From NCBI GenBank assembly GCA_026770025.1, contig JAMXDE010000022.1, positions 868,001 to 932,000 of the forward strand: 64,000 nucleotides of DNA, read 5' to 3'. Both the position numbers and the translations under genes were made by a program. The notes beneath the pieces are model-generated. The model ran no database searches. It was not told where the DNA came from and saw nothing but the letters and a program-made list of their open reading frames with translations. The DNA comes from Craspedostauros australis (taxonomy: Eukaryota; Bacillariophyta; Bacillariophyceae; Mastogloiales; Achnanthaceae). Positions 20,600 through 31,024 of the stretch are shown here, one piece after another. Position 1 is the first letter of the stretch; every line of letters starts with the position of its first letter.

Positions 20600-21095
20600 A
20601 GAAAGAATTGTGATTACGAACTGCAAGTCGCCTCTTGCCTTTGTTGGCTTGATGAGCTGGAAAGAAATGGTCGAACGGAGCCTCCGGAGTGTATCATTGT
20701 ATTTGCGAATGCTGCATCATCGTGCCAGCCATTGCGTGCCAGTGTCGCCTGAGGAACCATTATCGTAGATAACGCCACCAGTGCCATCGCTGCCGCATGG
20801 TACGAAGTTGGTTGTGCGCTCTGGTCTGTGTTGAAACTACACTCAGTGCTTTCACTTCATGGGTCCAATCAAGACACCAATGTAGAAGCAAAGCACCAGG
20901 ATGAGTCAATGTGATGTGTTCTTCTCAAAGGGATTGTTTATTGCTTGTTTTATGAGCCTTGCTCATGCTCTTGTTCTGTTCGGTGTGTTTTTGTTTGCTG
21001 TTTGTTTTTTCTTGTTTTGGTGTGTCGAAGTTGTTTGTGGTCCTCCATGTGCCTGGTCTGTCCTTTGTTCGTTGGTGCCAACAGTCTGCTCTTGT
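20600..21095. other. Intergenic between the oxidase pseudogene and fragment C
   Basis: No gene seen. It contains a T/G-rich stretch at about 20935-21110 and one inverted copy of the 10-mer found in the phased array (20830-20839). Confidence 0.45.
20830..20839 (-). promoter_or_regulatory. Inverted single copy of TAGTTTCAAC
   Basis: The plus strand reads GTTGAAACTA, the exact reverse complement of the 10-mer that forms the array at 17714-17803. It lies 3' of the oxidase pseudogene. A chance match to a 10-mer in 64 kb is unlikely but possible. Confidence 0.45.
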
Positions 21096-22070
21096 GTCTT
21101 TTGGCTTGGGTGGAGACCAAATTTTTTTGTAACCATCGGCAACAATTGGTAACTAGTCGTATGAGTCAATTTTGACGTAGACGATGGTACATTTTGTACG
21201 TCAGTCCCACCCGAACCAGCCCAAAAACTACCATTTCTGCCACAAGCCTCCTCGGCAAGTTCATGCTGCTCCGTTTGTTTGAGCTCTCCTTTCGTGAGCA
21301 CTCTCATGTGTGGCTTGTCATCACCCTCTCCAACTTTGGTGGCGATTGGTTGGGTAGTTGTCGATATCTGCTCGTTTCTTTGGAGCAGGCACTCGTTGTT
21401 CCCATTCACGAATGCCCATCACCGCGATGTATCGTGGTGAATTGCTGTGTGCCCCAACGCGTGTTAACACGCAGTGGAAATGATCACAAAACAATGTGGC
21501 ACCGACCGATGCGTTCCTCACATGCTATGATCAGTTCCTCATATTCTGATCTCATCCACCGTGACTTCATTCAACGTATATCATTGTAGTTGATGATGTG
21601 GTTGCTACTTTCTACAATAGCGTTCCAGTTCTACTCCGGAATTCCGTCCACCAGCAATCACCTTGGCAACAGCAACTTGGATGCATGTGTATCATTGCAT
21701 CCATCCTGCTTGGGAGAGCAGTGATCCCTTGGTTAGCAACAGCACACAAGAGCAGTCCAGAATAGAGCAGAGTCGACTGTTTGACATCGAGGAGTTCAAT
21801 CTCGCCATGCTCTGACCGCTCTTCTTTGGACCTTCCACATCGCTGAGCATGTGCAACTGCGCCGAGCATAATTTCCACGCAATGTGCGCGCAATGTAGAT
21901 GCCAGTGTTCGATTGGCCTGAGAGGCGCTCAAGACCAGTAGAGAACATCAAGCTTCCTCCACAGAACGGTTGGAACGCGTTTTGATAGAGCACGAACAGC
22001 GACCGTGCCAACAATTTCACCCATCTCATGAGCGTGAGATAAGTGGCTAGTCTTTGCGAGAGTGTAGCAA
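21096..22070. repeat. Cassette fragment C (5' part of the ATPase unit)
   Basis: It matches 15699 to about 16650 of copy A in the same orientation. On the minus strand it keeps a decayed version of the first about 25 codons of the ATPase gene (HTTSYQLLPMVTKKFGLHPS against HTTRYQLSPTATNKVGLHPS) plus the upstream flank, then breaks off at 21096. The gene body is not here but in fragment B. Identity varies along the block and is perfect over 21632-21771. Confidence 0.85.
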
Positions 22071-22898
22071 CCGGTGTCAATGAAGACAGTTTTGGCGCCT
22101 GATCAGGAAGTGGTGTTTCCTCGCAAGGATAGCACGCGGTAAAGCGACGAAAAGAGCTTGCAGTTGGTATATCTTTGGAGGAAGTGAGATTCGAAGACCA
22201 GGGCTACATGGGCAGGTGCAAGAGAGGATTCTGCGTCACCTGAAAGCAACGGAACGATGATCCGACGTCAGGGTGATGCACAACCTTGCATCAAGTAGAG
22301 AGACTCAGGCGAGCAGCACAGTACAAATTAACAACACTTAAAACACACACGATAATTTTTGGCGCGAGCTTTTGTGGGTTCACGAATTGACGGTCATGGC
22401 TGTCACGAGCATTAGTGACTGACTTCTAACACCCAAACCAACACACAAAAGCAATCTGGACCGCCGACCAGCACACCACCCGAAGCAGAATGAAGTGACG
22501 AATACAGCCGTGCCATTCACTTGAGCAATAGACGAAACAGAATTGGATGCGGGTCTTTGGAAGACAGTCGGTCGAGATTGGACCAAGAAGCAACAAATTT
22601 CTGTACCAGAATGTCGTAGACTCTACGCGGTTACCAATGGTTACCAACGAAAAAATTCCGAAATCGCGTCCGTACGTCGTCCGTGCGAAAAAGGCCGATA
22701 AAGGGTTAAAAGAGGCATCAAGATGAACAGGAAGCGGAGACCATTTGCAGACAATGAACACATCAGTAGAGAGATCTCACTCTCCTCTTTCTCATGATGT
22801 GAAGATGTCAGGCAACGGCCGTCAACTCATCGAATGGCAGCTTGTGCCGTCGGCGATAGGCCCATGGATACCAAAAAAGCGGAAATTAGCCACGAGAC
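22071..22898. other. Linker between cassette fragments C and B
   Basis: About 830 bp without an open frame I can support and without clear similarity to the flanks of copy A. If C and B came from a circularised unit, this is where the two outer ends of that unit would have been joined, so it may be donor DNA lost or diverged at copy A, or later insertion. Confidence 0.4.
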
Positions 22899-25053
22899 GC
22901 CAGATAAGTGGGTGATTGGGTCAATATGCGCGTGCGTACCATACACAATTAATAGAGGGAAAGTTAACAGCGCACCAGACCATGCCATGCGCTTCCATCT
23001 GTACTCGGCTGATCCCCAACAGAGCAAGAGAAGTGCCTTCATCAGACTGTATACTTTACGATCTACCATTACAGAAGAGATTGTAGCACAATGCTCCTGT
23101 CCACTCCAAGCTTTGCCGATCCCATGCATCAGTGTCCATGCAAGAGCAGTCGAGTGGTGGTGGAACAATGGTAGAACAGTGGCAGAACAGTGTTGGAGTA
23201 GAGTGCGTATCTTGCGAATATCTCATTCTTATTTGCACACAACGCGTTTCAGCTGCTCTATTCGTATGCTATTGTCCAGTATTCTTCTTGAGCTCGACAG
23301 TCATCTCACCAGTCGTCGGATCCCGAGTTCGTTGCTCGTAGTCAAAGGCCTTTGCGTTGAGTGTGGCGTCGACAGCGGTGGTAACGTCTGTAATGACCCG
23401 CCATTGGTTGAAACTGTTGCGGCTGAGTTCGACGATGACGTCAAAGACTGGTTGCTCCGACCGTTGGCGCTTCACCTTGGCTATTGCGGCGCTCTCATTC
23501 GATTGGGGGCCCTTGCGAGCTTCGACATCGCTGAGGATCACACTCTGGATCCCTCCCAGCAAACCAACCAGCTTCGGGTTGTTCACGAGCTGGCGAAGAT
23601 CACCGTGTGCAGATGCCACAAAGCGCACGCCGCGATTCTTGCAAGACTTGGCCGCATCAACTTCCTGCTTGCGACCGATTTCATCCAGGACCATGGCATG
23701 GGGAGTATGGTTCTGCACGCATTCCACCATTACGGAGGCCTGCGCATTGGGAGTCGGCACCATGAGACGCCTGGCGTGCCCGACGCAAGGGTGGGGAAGA
23801 TCCCCGTCTCCAGCGATTTCGTTGGATGTGTCGATGATCACCACGTTGCTCCTGTCGGCGAGGACACGCGTGACATCTCGGATGGCGGTGGTCTTGCCGC
23901 TGCCAGGTTCTCCGAGGAACAGGATGGAGGGTGGCATCGTATCTTTGTCGTTGGGATGGCTCAGAAGTAGATCAGCGATCATGGCAGCGTTGCCAGATAC
24001 GTGCCGACCCACACGCAAGGTGAGACCGATGATGTGAGAATGCCTGTTGCGCATGGCAGAGATGCGGTGCAGCTGGTTCTCCATCACAGCCCGATTGTCC
24101 TCACCGAAGTCACCGATGTTGTTGATGACAAAGGCAATCTCATCATTGGAAATCACCCGATCCTCGTCTTCTCCGAGTAGGATTCGTTGGTCGTTCGCCC
24201 ACGCGGCTGGGCGGCGAGCTTCGTCCAAGATGATGTCTGAAACGCTGTCCTTGATCTTATGGAGGTCATCAACCAGATCCGCACTGAGCAGCGTGAAGAT
24301 GGAGTCGACGTTTGCCGAATCATTGAATGACTTGGTGAGCAACGCCTTGTGCCTATTGAGGGTTTCATTGAGGTGCTTGGTGATCCCCTCCTCTTTCTTT
24401 CGCCGAGCTTCCTCCTCCTTGATTTGTTGCTGGTGTGCGTCCGACATGGCGGTATCCGTACCAGTAGTACTACGAGTACTGGTAGAAATGAATTTTTTGG
24501 GGTTTTTGTCGGAATTTTCCACAACTTTGGGTTTTGCACTGCCACTGTTGTTGGTGGTGCTCTTCTTGTTGGCACTTTGGACAAAGACGGGTCGGTAATT
24601 GATCAGGAGGTTGTTCATGGCAGTGGGCTTGTATGTGAACTGGCTATTCTTGACTTTGAACGCGTTGGTGCTATCAAGGTAGCCTTGGAGTTCCAACTGC
24701 ACGTCTTCAGGATCTGCCTTCGTCAAGGCTGATTGAGCCCATTCCATCAGGTGTTGCGACTTGATTCGGTCTCGAATGCCATCGATGAAGCTGGCCTTCG
24801 TTGGTTGTTGCACCCCGGTCATCAAAAACATCATCTCGGCCGCAGTCTGGGGCCATGTGGATGCATCATGCTGCTTCAGGAAGTACAGGTAGCCTTTTGC
24901 TGCATTCCGCATTTCTTTCGGTGTCGCGGATGCAACCATGGTACGAGTATCGCTGGCTGGCAAGAAATCCGGCTGATGCTCTTGTGGTTGGTTTTTGCCC
25001 TCAAGTCGATCTGGTGAGGTGGATGAATCGAATCCAAATAAGTGAAATGAAAC
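22899..25053. repeat. Cassette fragment B (3' part of the ATPase unit)
   Basis: It matches 13213 to about 15694 of copy A in the same orientation, from the shared GCCAGATAAGTGGG edge to a breakpoint after GAAAC at 25053. It includes the 3' flank and most of the ATPase gene. The main differences from A are a much shorter charged-linker minisatellite and scattered substitutions. Confidence 0.9.
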
Positions 25054-25134
25054 TGCGCTGAATTGAGTTGCATCGTTATGATCGTGCACGCCCGCTATTT
25101 GACGCAGTACAAGTGAGGCTGAGAACGCGCTCAT
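23269..25134 (-). CDS. Ycf45/SpoIIIAA-type P-loop ATPase, paralogue B
   Basis: The ATG at 25134 gives 621 aa. The frame stays open upstream to 25887, with further ATGs at 25557 and 25887 (762 and 872 aa), so the start is uncertain. Homology to paralogue A begins only at STSPDRLEGKNQPQ; everything upstream of about 25053 is unrelated new sequence, the result of the cassette breakpoint. The ATPase core is intact and nearly identical to A: GEPGSGKTT, DTSNEIAGDGDLPHP, HAMVLDEIG. The charged linker is reduced to about one unit. The extended N-terminus from 25557 begins with a Met followed by alternating basic and hydrophobic residues (FVKRWFPLLRRFTS), which could be a mitochondrial-type presequence, but this is weak. 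It diverges from the RING-H2 gene at 26179. Confidence 0.85.
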   Translation of the reverse strand: MSAFSASLVLRQIAGVHDHNDATQFSAVSFHLFGFDSSTSPDRLEGKNQPQEHQPDFLPASDTRTMVASATPKEMRNAAKGYLYFLKQHDASTWPQTAAEMMFLMTGVQQPTKASFIDGIRDRIKSQHLMEWAQSALTKADPEDVQLELQGYLDSTNAFKVKNSQFTYKPTAMNNLLINYRPVFVQSANKKSTTNNSGSAKPKVVENSDKNPKKFISTSTRSTTGTDTAMSDAHQQQIKEEEARRKKEEGITKHLNETLNRHKALLTKSFNDSANVDSIFTLLSADLVDDLHKIKDSVSDIILDEARRPAAWANDQRILLGEDEDRVISNDEIAFVINNIGDFGEDNRAVMENQLHRISAMRNRHSHIIGLTLRVGRHVSGNAAMIADLLLSHPNDKDTMPPSILFLGEPGSGKTTAIRDVTRVLADRSNVVIIDTSNEIAGDGDLPHPCVGHARRLMVPTPNAQASVMVECVQNHTPHAMVLDEIGRKQEVDAAKSCKNRGVRFVASAHGDLRQLVNNPKLVGLLGGIQSVILSDVEARKGPQSNESAAIAKVKRQRSEQPVFDVIVELSRNSFNQWRVITDVTTAVDATLNAKAFDYEQRTRDPTTGEMTVELKKNTGQ

Positions 25135-26178
25135 ATCGTCGTGAAGACACGCGGCGTTAGCAGCGTAGATAGGGCACGAAAAAGTCTTCTTTCTTTCTAC
25201 TCCCAGAGAGAGAGAGCCTGCACGTTGTCGGTACGAATTGAACAGAAAGCGTACTGTGGGAGTTGGTGCGCGCTGTGCGTATCTGGATTGTGGCGGTTTG
25301 TGGTGGCGTGTCCCGCTTGACAAGAGAAAGTGACGAAGTTTGGATCGTTGGATCAAGAAGGTATCCTTTGGGTTGACGGACAGACAGTTTTCATCACAGA
25401 ATTCTGAATGTGTGATACACATGTTTCGTCTCCGTTGATACTTACCAAATTTGTCGTGGTTTGTCACGCTCGTCCATAGTAGAACTGTCGCAGTCGACAT
25501 AATTGATGTGAATCGACGAAGCAGTGGGAACCATCTTTTGACAAAGATACTCTCCATTTCGTGAACAGCCGACTCCCCACCAACACGTCTCTCGGGTGGT
25601 GGGTGAGCAGTAGGAACCCGAGAGAGAGGGAGGACCCTTCCGTGGCCATCCCCTCTCCAGATTCTCCTGCCATCAGTGACAAAAACGGCAACACCAGGCA
25701 TGACACGGAGTGGCAACAGGAAAAGACGAACAAGCAGTAGCAACACCGGAACCGCCGCACTCCACCCACACATCCCAGCAACAGACACAACCAAACCGAG
25801 TCGGCGTCGCAGATCCACTCTCTGTTTCCTTGTCGCGTCACGAACGCAAAGGCTCACGCCAAGACCCACTCGGGGATATCCATCCATTCAATCATCCACC
25901 TGTCCACCGGCAGTGCAGTGCGAGCGGTCTTCACCGGCACAATCCTGGCTGCTCTGCGGTTCTTTTCCCATTCAAGTCAACGCTGGCATTCCACTCCTTC
26001 GGCAGTCGCCTGTTGATAGCACAATTCAATCTCCATCCAGCAAGCCAATCTTTCTATTCCCCTTGCTGACGATCAGCAACAACCAACTGGCAACCTACTC
26101 ACCGACAGCTGCCACGATCATACCACACCACGCCATACCACACCATACTAAGACAATACAACACCGCTCTCGTGCAAC
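25135..26178. other. Divergent intergenic region between ATPase B and the RING-H2 gene
   Basis: Its left part is open in the ATPase B frame up to 25887 and may be an N-terminal extension. The remainder (25888-26178) is probably a bidirectional promoter with direct CCACACCA-type repeats at about 26120-26150. No other gene seen. Confidence 0.4.
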
Positions 26179-28392
26179 ATGAACGCTGCTGCAGATATCC
26201 ATCCATACGTCCGAACGGGGGCAAGGAGCCTCAGTGGGCTGGAGATGGGAACGCGTTTTCTAACAGAGAATGACATCATGGTAGCTGCTGATGGTGATTC
26301 GAGGACCATGGCCTCCAGCCTCCCTCCCACCACCAACGGGACCAGCCCGGACTTTGCCTTGAAGGCGCCCCAGCCCGACCCCAGGGATAGCGTCATCGTG
26401 ATCTCCCTTTTAGGGGTTATCGTGGTGCTTTTTGTCGTCCTCGTGTATGTCAGCATCTCACCCATGATGGCCTACATCCGACGCCGGATACCGGTTTCAC
26501 AGAAGCGCATCGACCGCCGGTACAGGACCATCGAAGGCTGGCTCATCACGAAGGTACGTCCGATTCCATTGAACCAGTTTGGTGGCGTCCCTGTACAACA
26601 CTTGTGTGCCTTTTTGGCAGTCGCTGTGTCTACTTGTATCATGTTGTGATGAACACTCCGTTTCCATGGAAGGGATCACTCACACGGTTTTTTCTCCCGT
26701 GGACGGCATTTCCTTGTTATGATGTCTCGCTCTACACTATCAACCATTTTACTATGCTAACCACGCGATGGCAAACAGAAAGTACAACCCCACAGCAAGA
26801 TCTGCAAGCAGCTGAAGGCCACGAAAGACATCTTGGGCGGTGGATGCAGCTCGTGCGGATCACTCTCGCTATCGTCTCTCCCGTCATCGGACTCGCCATC
26901 CCCAGCATCCCAACAGCGACCGGCTCACCAAAACACTGCGCTTGCTGATGTGACTGCGACGAGTATGGGCACGAGCGTGCCAATGGAGGCGGAACATCTG
27001 CAGGACACATCGATGGAGACTGACGTGGAAACGCTGGAGGAAGAGCCTCTCGACGACACGGACGGGGTACTTGATGGCGACAGTGAGATGTTGGACAGCA
27101 GCAATGGAAGCACTTCTTCCAACGACGTGGAACGGGAGTGCCCGATCTGCATGGAGGAGTTCCAGGTTGGCGACATCGTGTCATGGAGCGCCGACGTCAC
27201 CTGCGGGCACGTCTTCCACCACGCATGCATCAAGGAATGGTTGCTGCGCAAGATGGGATGTCCGTTCTGCCGCACGGTCTTCCTTCCCGTAGATCGCCAC
27301 AGGCCGGAGAACCGCGCGAGGCAAGGGAGCGCATTCACATCGCAGGACGTCACTCGTACATCGGACTTCGACACCATCGGCGCTGCCCATGGTAACGACG
27401 GCGCATCGACGCCGACCGACATGATGGCAACTCCGTCCATAACGACAGTGCCATCCAACGACTCTTCTGATGCGCTGACCACAAATTCCAACGTCGCCAC
27501 GGATTCGGTCGAAGGTGCTGACCACGTTCACGGAGAAGGCAGCAGCAACACGAGGGAGGAATCATCCCGCAACACGAAACGACTCACGGGGTCCGTCTTG
27601 CGCCAGTTAACGAGGGAGCGAGCGCAGAGGTACCGCACGACCTTCTATTGCGTCGCGGAAGGGCTGGTCACGGTCGGCCCTAGACGCCTGACCAGCCTTT
27701 CGCCGCAGGAATTGGCATGCATCGGTTTGCAACGCCAAAACGAATACTGCATGGAGGTTGATCTTGTGCAGCGCAAGACGGGCAAGCGTCGATTCTTCCC
27801 GAATTTGCATCATGTCATTCCCAGGAGGCAGGCGAGCAGCAACAGCGGTAGTGGTGGTAGTGAGCCTAGCCTCCGAGATGGGAATCACACGGATGAACGG
27901 CACGAAGGGAATCGCATGGTAGATGTCACTCCACGCGACACCTCCCGATTTGACGTGATACGATCAACCGCTGCGGAATGTTCATCATGCGAAGCTTCCA
28001 TCGGCGGCATGGAAGTTGATGAACATACTGGCGATGGTGTCGCTCATCAAGGTGGCGACGGCGATGCGATGCAAGTAGTGGGGCACACGATGAACCACAC
28101 AGGCATGATTGGCGTTCGCCTGGCCCATCCAAGCCGAGCAGGAGCGATGGCAACTCCAGCGGACGAACTTGTGGTCAGCAGTCCGGGAGGAGAGGAGATC
28201 GATCTTGATCTCGAGGTCGGTATTTCAGCCGAGCATTCAGAACGTGCAGTTCTTGCCGAGAGTGGTCGAGAGGCGGGAATGACGAATGTGGTCTGCATCG
28301 CATCTGTGAGCGGAGAAGAAGGAATTGGCTTCGTCGAAGTTCAAGATGGCGCCCGTCCTGTGGAACTGAGGGGAGAGACGATCCAGATATAG
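26179..28392 (+). CDS. Membrane RING-H2 finger protein (2 exons)
   Basis: Exons 26179-26553 and 26779-28392 give 662 aa. The 225-nt intron starts GTACGT, ends ACAG and is phase 0; splicing joins EGWLITK to KVQPHSKICKQLK. One transmembrane segment at about residues 71-94 (VIVISLLGVIVVLFVVLVYV) follows a short N-terminal region. The RING-H2 at about residues 244-290 reads CPIC...CGHVFHHAC...CPFC with all eight ligands. A Trp-Leu-Ile segment before the RING and WLLRKMG inside it resemble RING proteins I recall from diatoms. The C-terminal 370 residues are low complexity and acidic near the end. Likely a membrane-bound E3 ubiquitin ligase; its substrates are unknown. If the 225-nt intron were retained, the frame would meet a stop at 26647. 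Confidence 0.88.
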
Positions 28393-29580
28393 CGCCACAA
28401 CCACAGGTCGTACTCCCCATAGATTTTACCCGAGTACTCGTACAGAGTTGACCAGAGCCTGCTGCGCGGCAGAATGCACATGAACTGCACTCATGCGAAG
28501 AGGGTTGCGTGCATGGAACGATCACATATTGTAGAAAAATGTGATAACATGGCGGTAGCGGTTAATCATGAGAAAAAATGCTCAGTTGCATAACCGAGAA
28601 AGTTTGTTGTGCTCAATTGAATACGGTGGATGTTCGTGAGGGATCTTTTGGATTCCACGAGTCAAGGATAGTGCGTTTGCGTGAGCGGGTGGTTCGTACT
28701 TGCAGAAGATGTGGCTTGCACGAGGACAAGAACGATGGCGCACCCACGAAGAGGCGCACAATCCCATCAATCCTGTCATCGTCGTTTGCTTCGGTTGTTC
28801 CCACTCTCCTCACTTTTTGTCTTCTTGCTGGTACTGGTATTGCCCACTGACTTCATCCATTCAAGGACTATAAGTCTTCACACGATTTGGTGATGTCTCT
28901 CTCCCCAGAGAGATGTTTGATGACGTTCCATCTTTGGCCTCCCCTGGTGGAGGTGGATGCAGATTCATGAGAGAACATCTTTCGTCTGGGAGGAGTGAGC
29001 GGTCTCACCGTACGAGCTATTATACGACCTATGAGCTACTCGTTCGATGCCAGACATGCATAGAATCACAGCAACTCGACGACTTTGTTCGTGCTTCCAA
29101 CTTCCAAGAACTTCTCCTCTGTTCCGCAGGTCCAACCCATCAACAGGCAAGGATGCTGATCGGACGCAGCCCAACAAAGACACCAAGGCCGTCACTCTCT
29201 GTACTATACGAGTAGGTCGTACTGGTGCAAGTATGTGTGGCACAAGTCAATTGCGGCATTTGTCACAGCGATGATGAAGTACTGGTGTCGATGAAGCATC
29301 ACCTGCTTGGCACGAATACGAGTGCAGAGCGCGTCTGAGAGCGACCAAGACAGATGAAGACTTGGGAGGACGAGACAACCAAGAACTAATGTTGCCTTCC
29401 CTTGAGGAATCCAAGACCTCGCATGGTACAACATATCCATGGGTGCGTGCGTGTACAAGAACACGCCTCTGGAGACAAGAATTGCCGCTCTCAGATACTC
29501 TCCAGGTCACAAAATCGCGTTTATGCTTGCAAACAGGCAGTCCACGGTTGAGCAAAACACAACCCTATCCACGCTTCACG
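28393..29580. other. Intergenic, no supported gene
   Basis: Only short frames without motifs. One GTACTCGTAC-containing word lies at 28434-28443, about 45 bp past the RING-H2 stop, probably within its 3' UTR. Confidence 0.45.
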
Positions 29581-29610
29581 CTCCAACACGCTCCAACACG
29601 CTCCAACACG
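29581..29610. repeat. 10-bp tandem repeat CTCCAACACG x3
   Basis: Three perfect adjacent units lie 80-110 bp upstream of the ATG at 29690. They may be in the promoter or 5' leader. The period is one helical turn, like the array at 9501. Confidence 0.9.
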
Positions 29611-29689
29611 CAACAGCACAGACATCCCAGCTTTGACCATTGCACCCAAGCACCTTCTGCCTTCCCTGTCCTCTTTAGAATCATCCAAC

Positions 29690-31024
29690 ATGGAAAGTGA
29701 AGAAAGTCAACAGAAGTTTGATGCATTGCGACAGATCCATACCAACAATCACCATGACGATCATGATGGCGGTTGTGGCATTGACCACAGCAGAAACGGT
29801 ACAACGCAGATGGATGCTGCCACGAGCAGTTCCCAAAGCTGCGAGATCGTGCACAACGACAACGACGCGAAGGATCCAACGCCATGTGATGTTGAAGACG
29901 GTCTCGGTACCAGTCATTCATCGATCTCAATCGCCATCGGTACCCCTCTCTCCCATGGCAGTCGCGCAAAGGCCTCCGACGTTGAGCAAGTCGAAGCGTG
30001 CGTGGTGATTCTTGCAGATGAAGACGTAGCGAATGAGGCGAAGCCGACGGAGTGTCCATCGTATGATATCGAAAGTGAACCGACACAACCCGTGGAAGCC
30101 AGCTTGGACCGCGGCGCGAGCCCAACCAAGTTACTACCAGCAACGCAACATCTCGTGACACGGAAACGGTCGGCACTTCAAAGCGTGGGAACGACGCTTG
30201 TGAACGCCCCTCTCATGGCGTATCGCATCAGCCGCAGCTGCCTGGCCGCGGTGCTGCGACGGTGCTGGATAATGTTGCTGATTCTGGTTGGCGTCTTCCT
30301 CTTCATTTTCCTGATGGGGAGATGGCAGCATGCCGCGGCGAAGAAGATGCCCAGCACCAAGGAGCTCTATCAAACTGGCAGCGTCTGTGGGATGCAACAT
30401 GTCCCTCGTCTGCGGAACATCACGGCACTGCCGAGACACCGCGCAGGCAAATCCGCCGATAATCCCGGCGCGGCAGCGGACGATAACATCTCATTCCGAA
30501 CCTACGATTCGTCGCAGGATGTCGCCAAGGCGCAGAACGCCAGCATTGCGCATTGCGGCGACTGCGGCCGCTGCAGCAATCCGCACGATATCAAGATCTA
30601 CGACGACACGAAGACCACCTTGTTCCGTGACTCCCTGCGCTGTTCCAAGAAGTCGGTGCTGGGCGGTCCAGGCGCGGTCAGGGGCTGCCTCTCGGACGCT
30701 GTCGGCTTCACCGAGGGTTGCAACGACTGCTGGGTGGACAACGTCATGTGCGACGTGAAGAAATGTCTCTTCGTCTGCATGTGGTACGCCATGTTCAATA
30801 AGGTGGACGACGGTGCCGAGCAGCAGGCGCTGAACGAATGCACGCACTGCGACGAACGCAGATGCGGTCCGGCATTCTTGGAATGCGCCGGCGCGAACAG
30901 AAGGCGGTCGGGAATCATGTCCGAGTTCCAACGAGATGACAGTGCGGAGGTTTGTCGGGAGGTGGAGGTTGGATGGTGGCAGGATGAGATCCTGCAGGAA
31001 ACGTACCGTGATCAATCCTCATAA
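29690..31024 (+). CDS. Single-pass membrane protein with Cys-rich C-terminal domain
   Basis: The first ATG in frame is at 29690 (444 aa); the frame extends to 29633 only with a non-ATG start. Residues 1-190 are polar, with a His/Asp-rich patch near the start, and likely face the cytosol. A transmembrane helix follows at about 191-212 (WIMLLILVGVFLFIFLMGRW), flanked by RRC on the N-terminal side and Lys/His after it. The C-terminal about 230 residues hold 16 cysteines in clusters (HCGDCGRCSNPHD, GCNDCWVDNVMCDVKKCLF, CTHCDERRCGP), suggesting a disulfide-bonded lumenal or extracellular domain. I cannot assign a named family; the CGDCGxCSNPHD pattern looks like a lineage-specific family. Type II topology is inferred from the lack of an N-terminal signal peptide. 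Confidence 0.82.
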   Translation: MESEESQQKFDALRQIHTNNHHDDHDGGCGIDHSRNGTTQMDAATSSSQSCEIVHNDNDAKDPTPCDVEDGLGTSHSSISIAIGTPLSHGSRAKASDVEQVEACVVILADEDVANEAKPTECPSYDIESEPTQPVEASLDRGASPTKLLPATQHLVTRKRSALQSVGTTLVNAPLMAYRISRSCLAAVLRRCWIMLLILVGVFLFIFLMGRWQHAAAKKMPSTKELYQTGSVCGMQHVPRLRNITALPRHRAGKSADNPGAAADDNISFRTYDSSQDVAKAQNASIAHCGDCGRCSNPHDIKIYDDTKTTLFRDSLRCSKKSVLGGPGAVRGCLSDAVGFTEGCNDCWVDNVMCDVKKCLFVCMWYAMFNKVDDGAEQQALNECTHCDERRCGPAFLECAGANRRRSGIMSEFQRDDSAEVCREVEVGWWQDEILQETYRDQSS

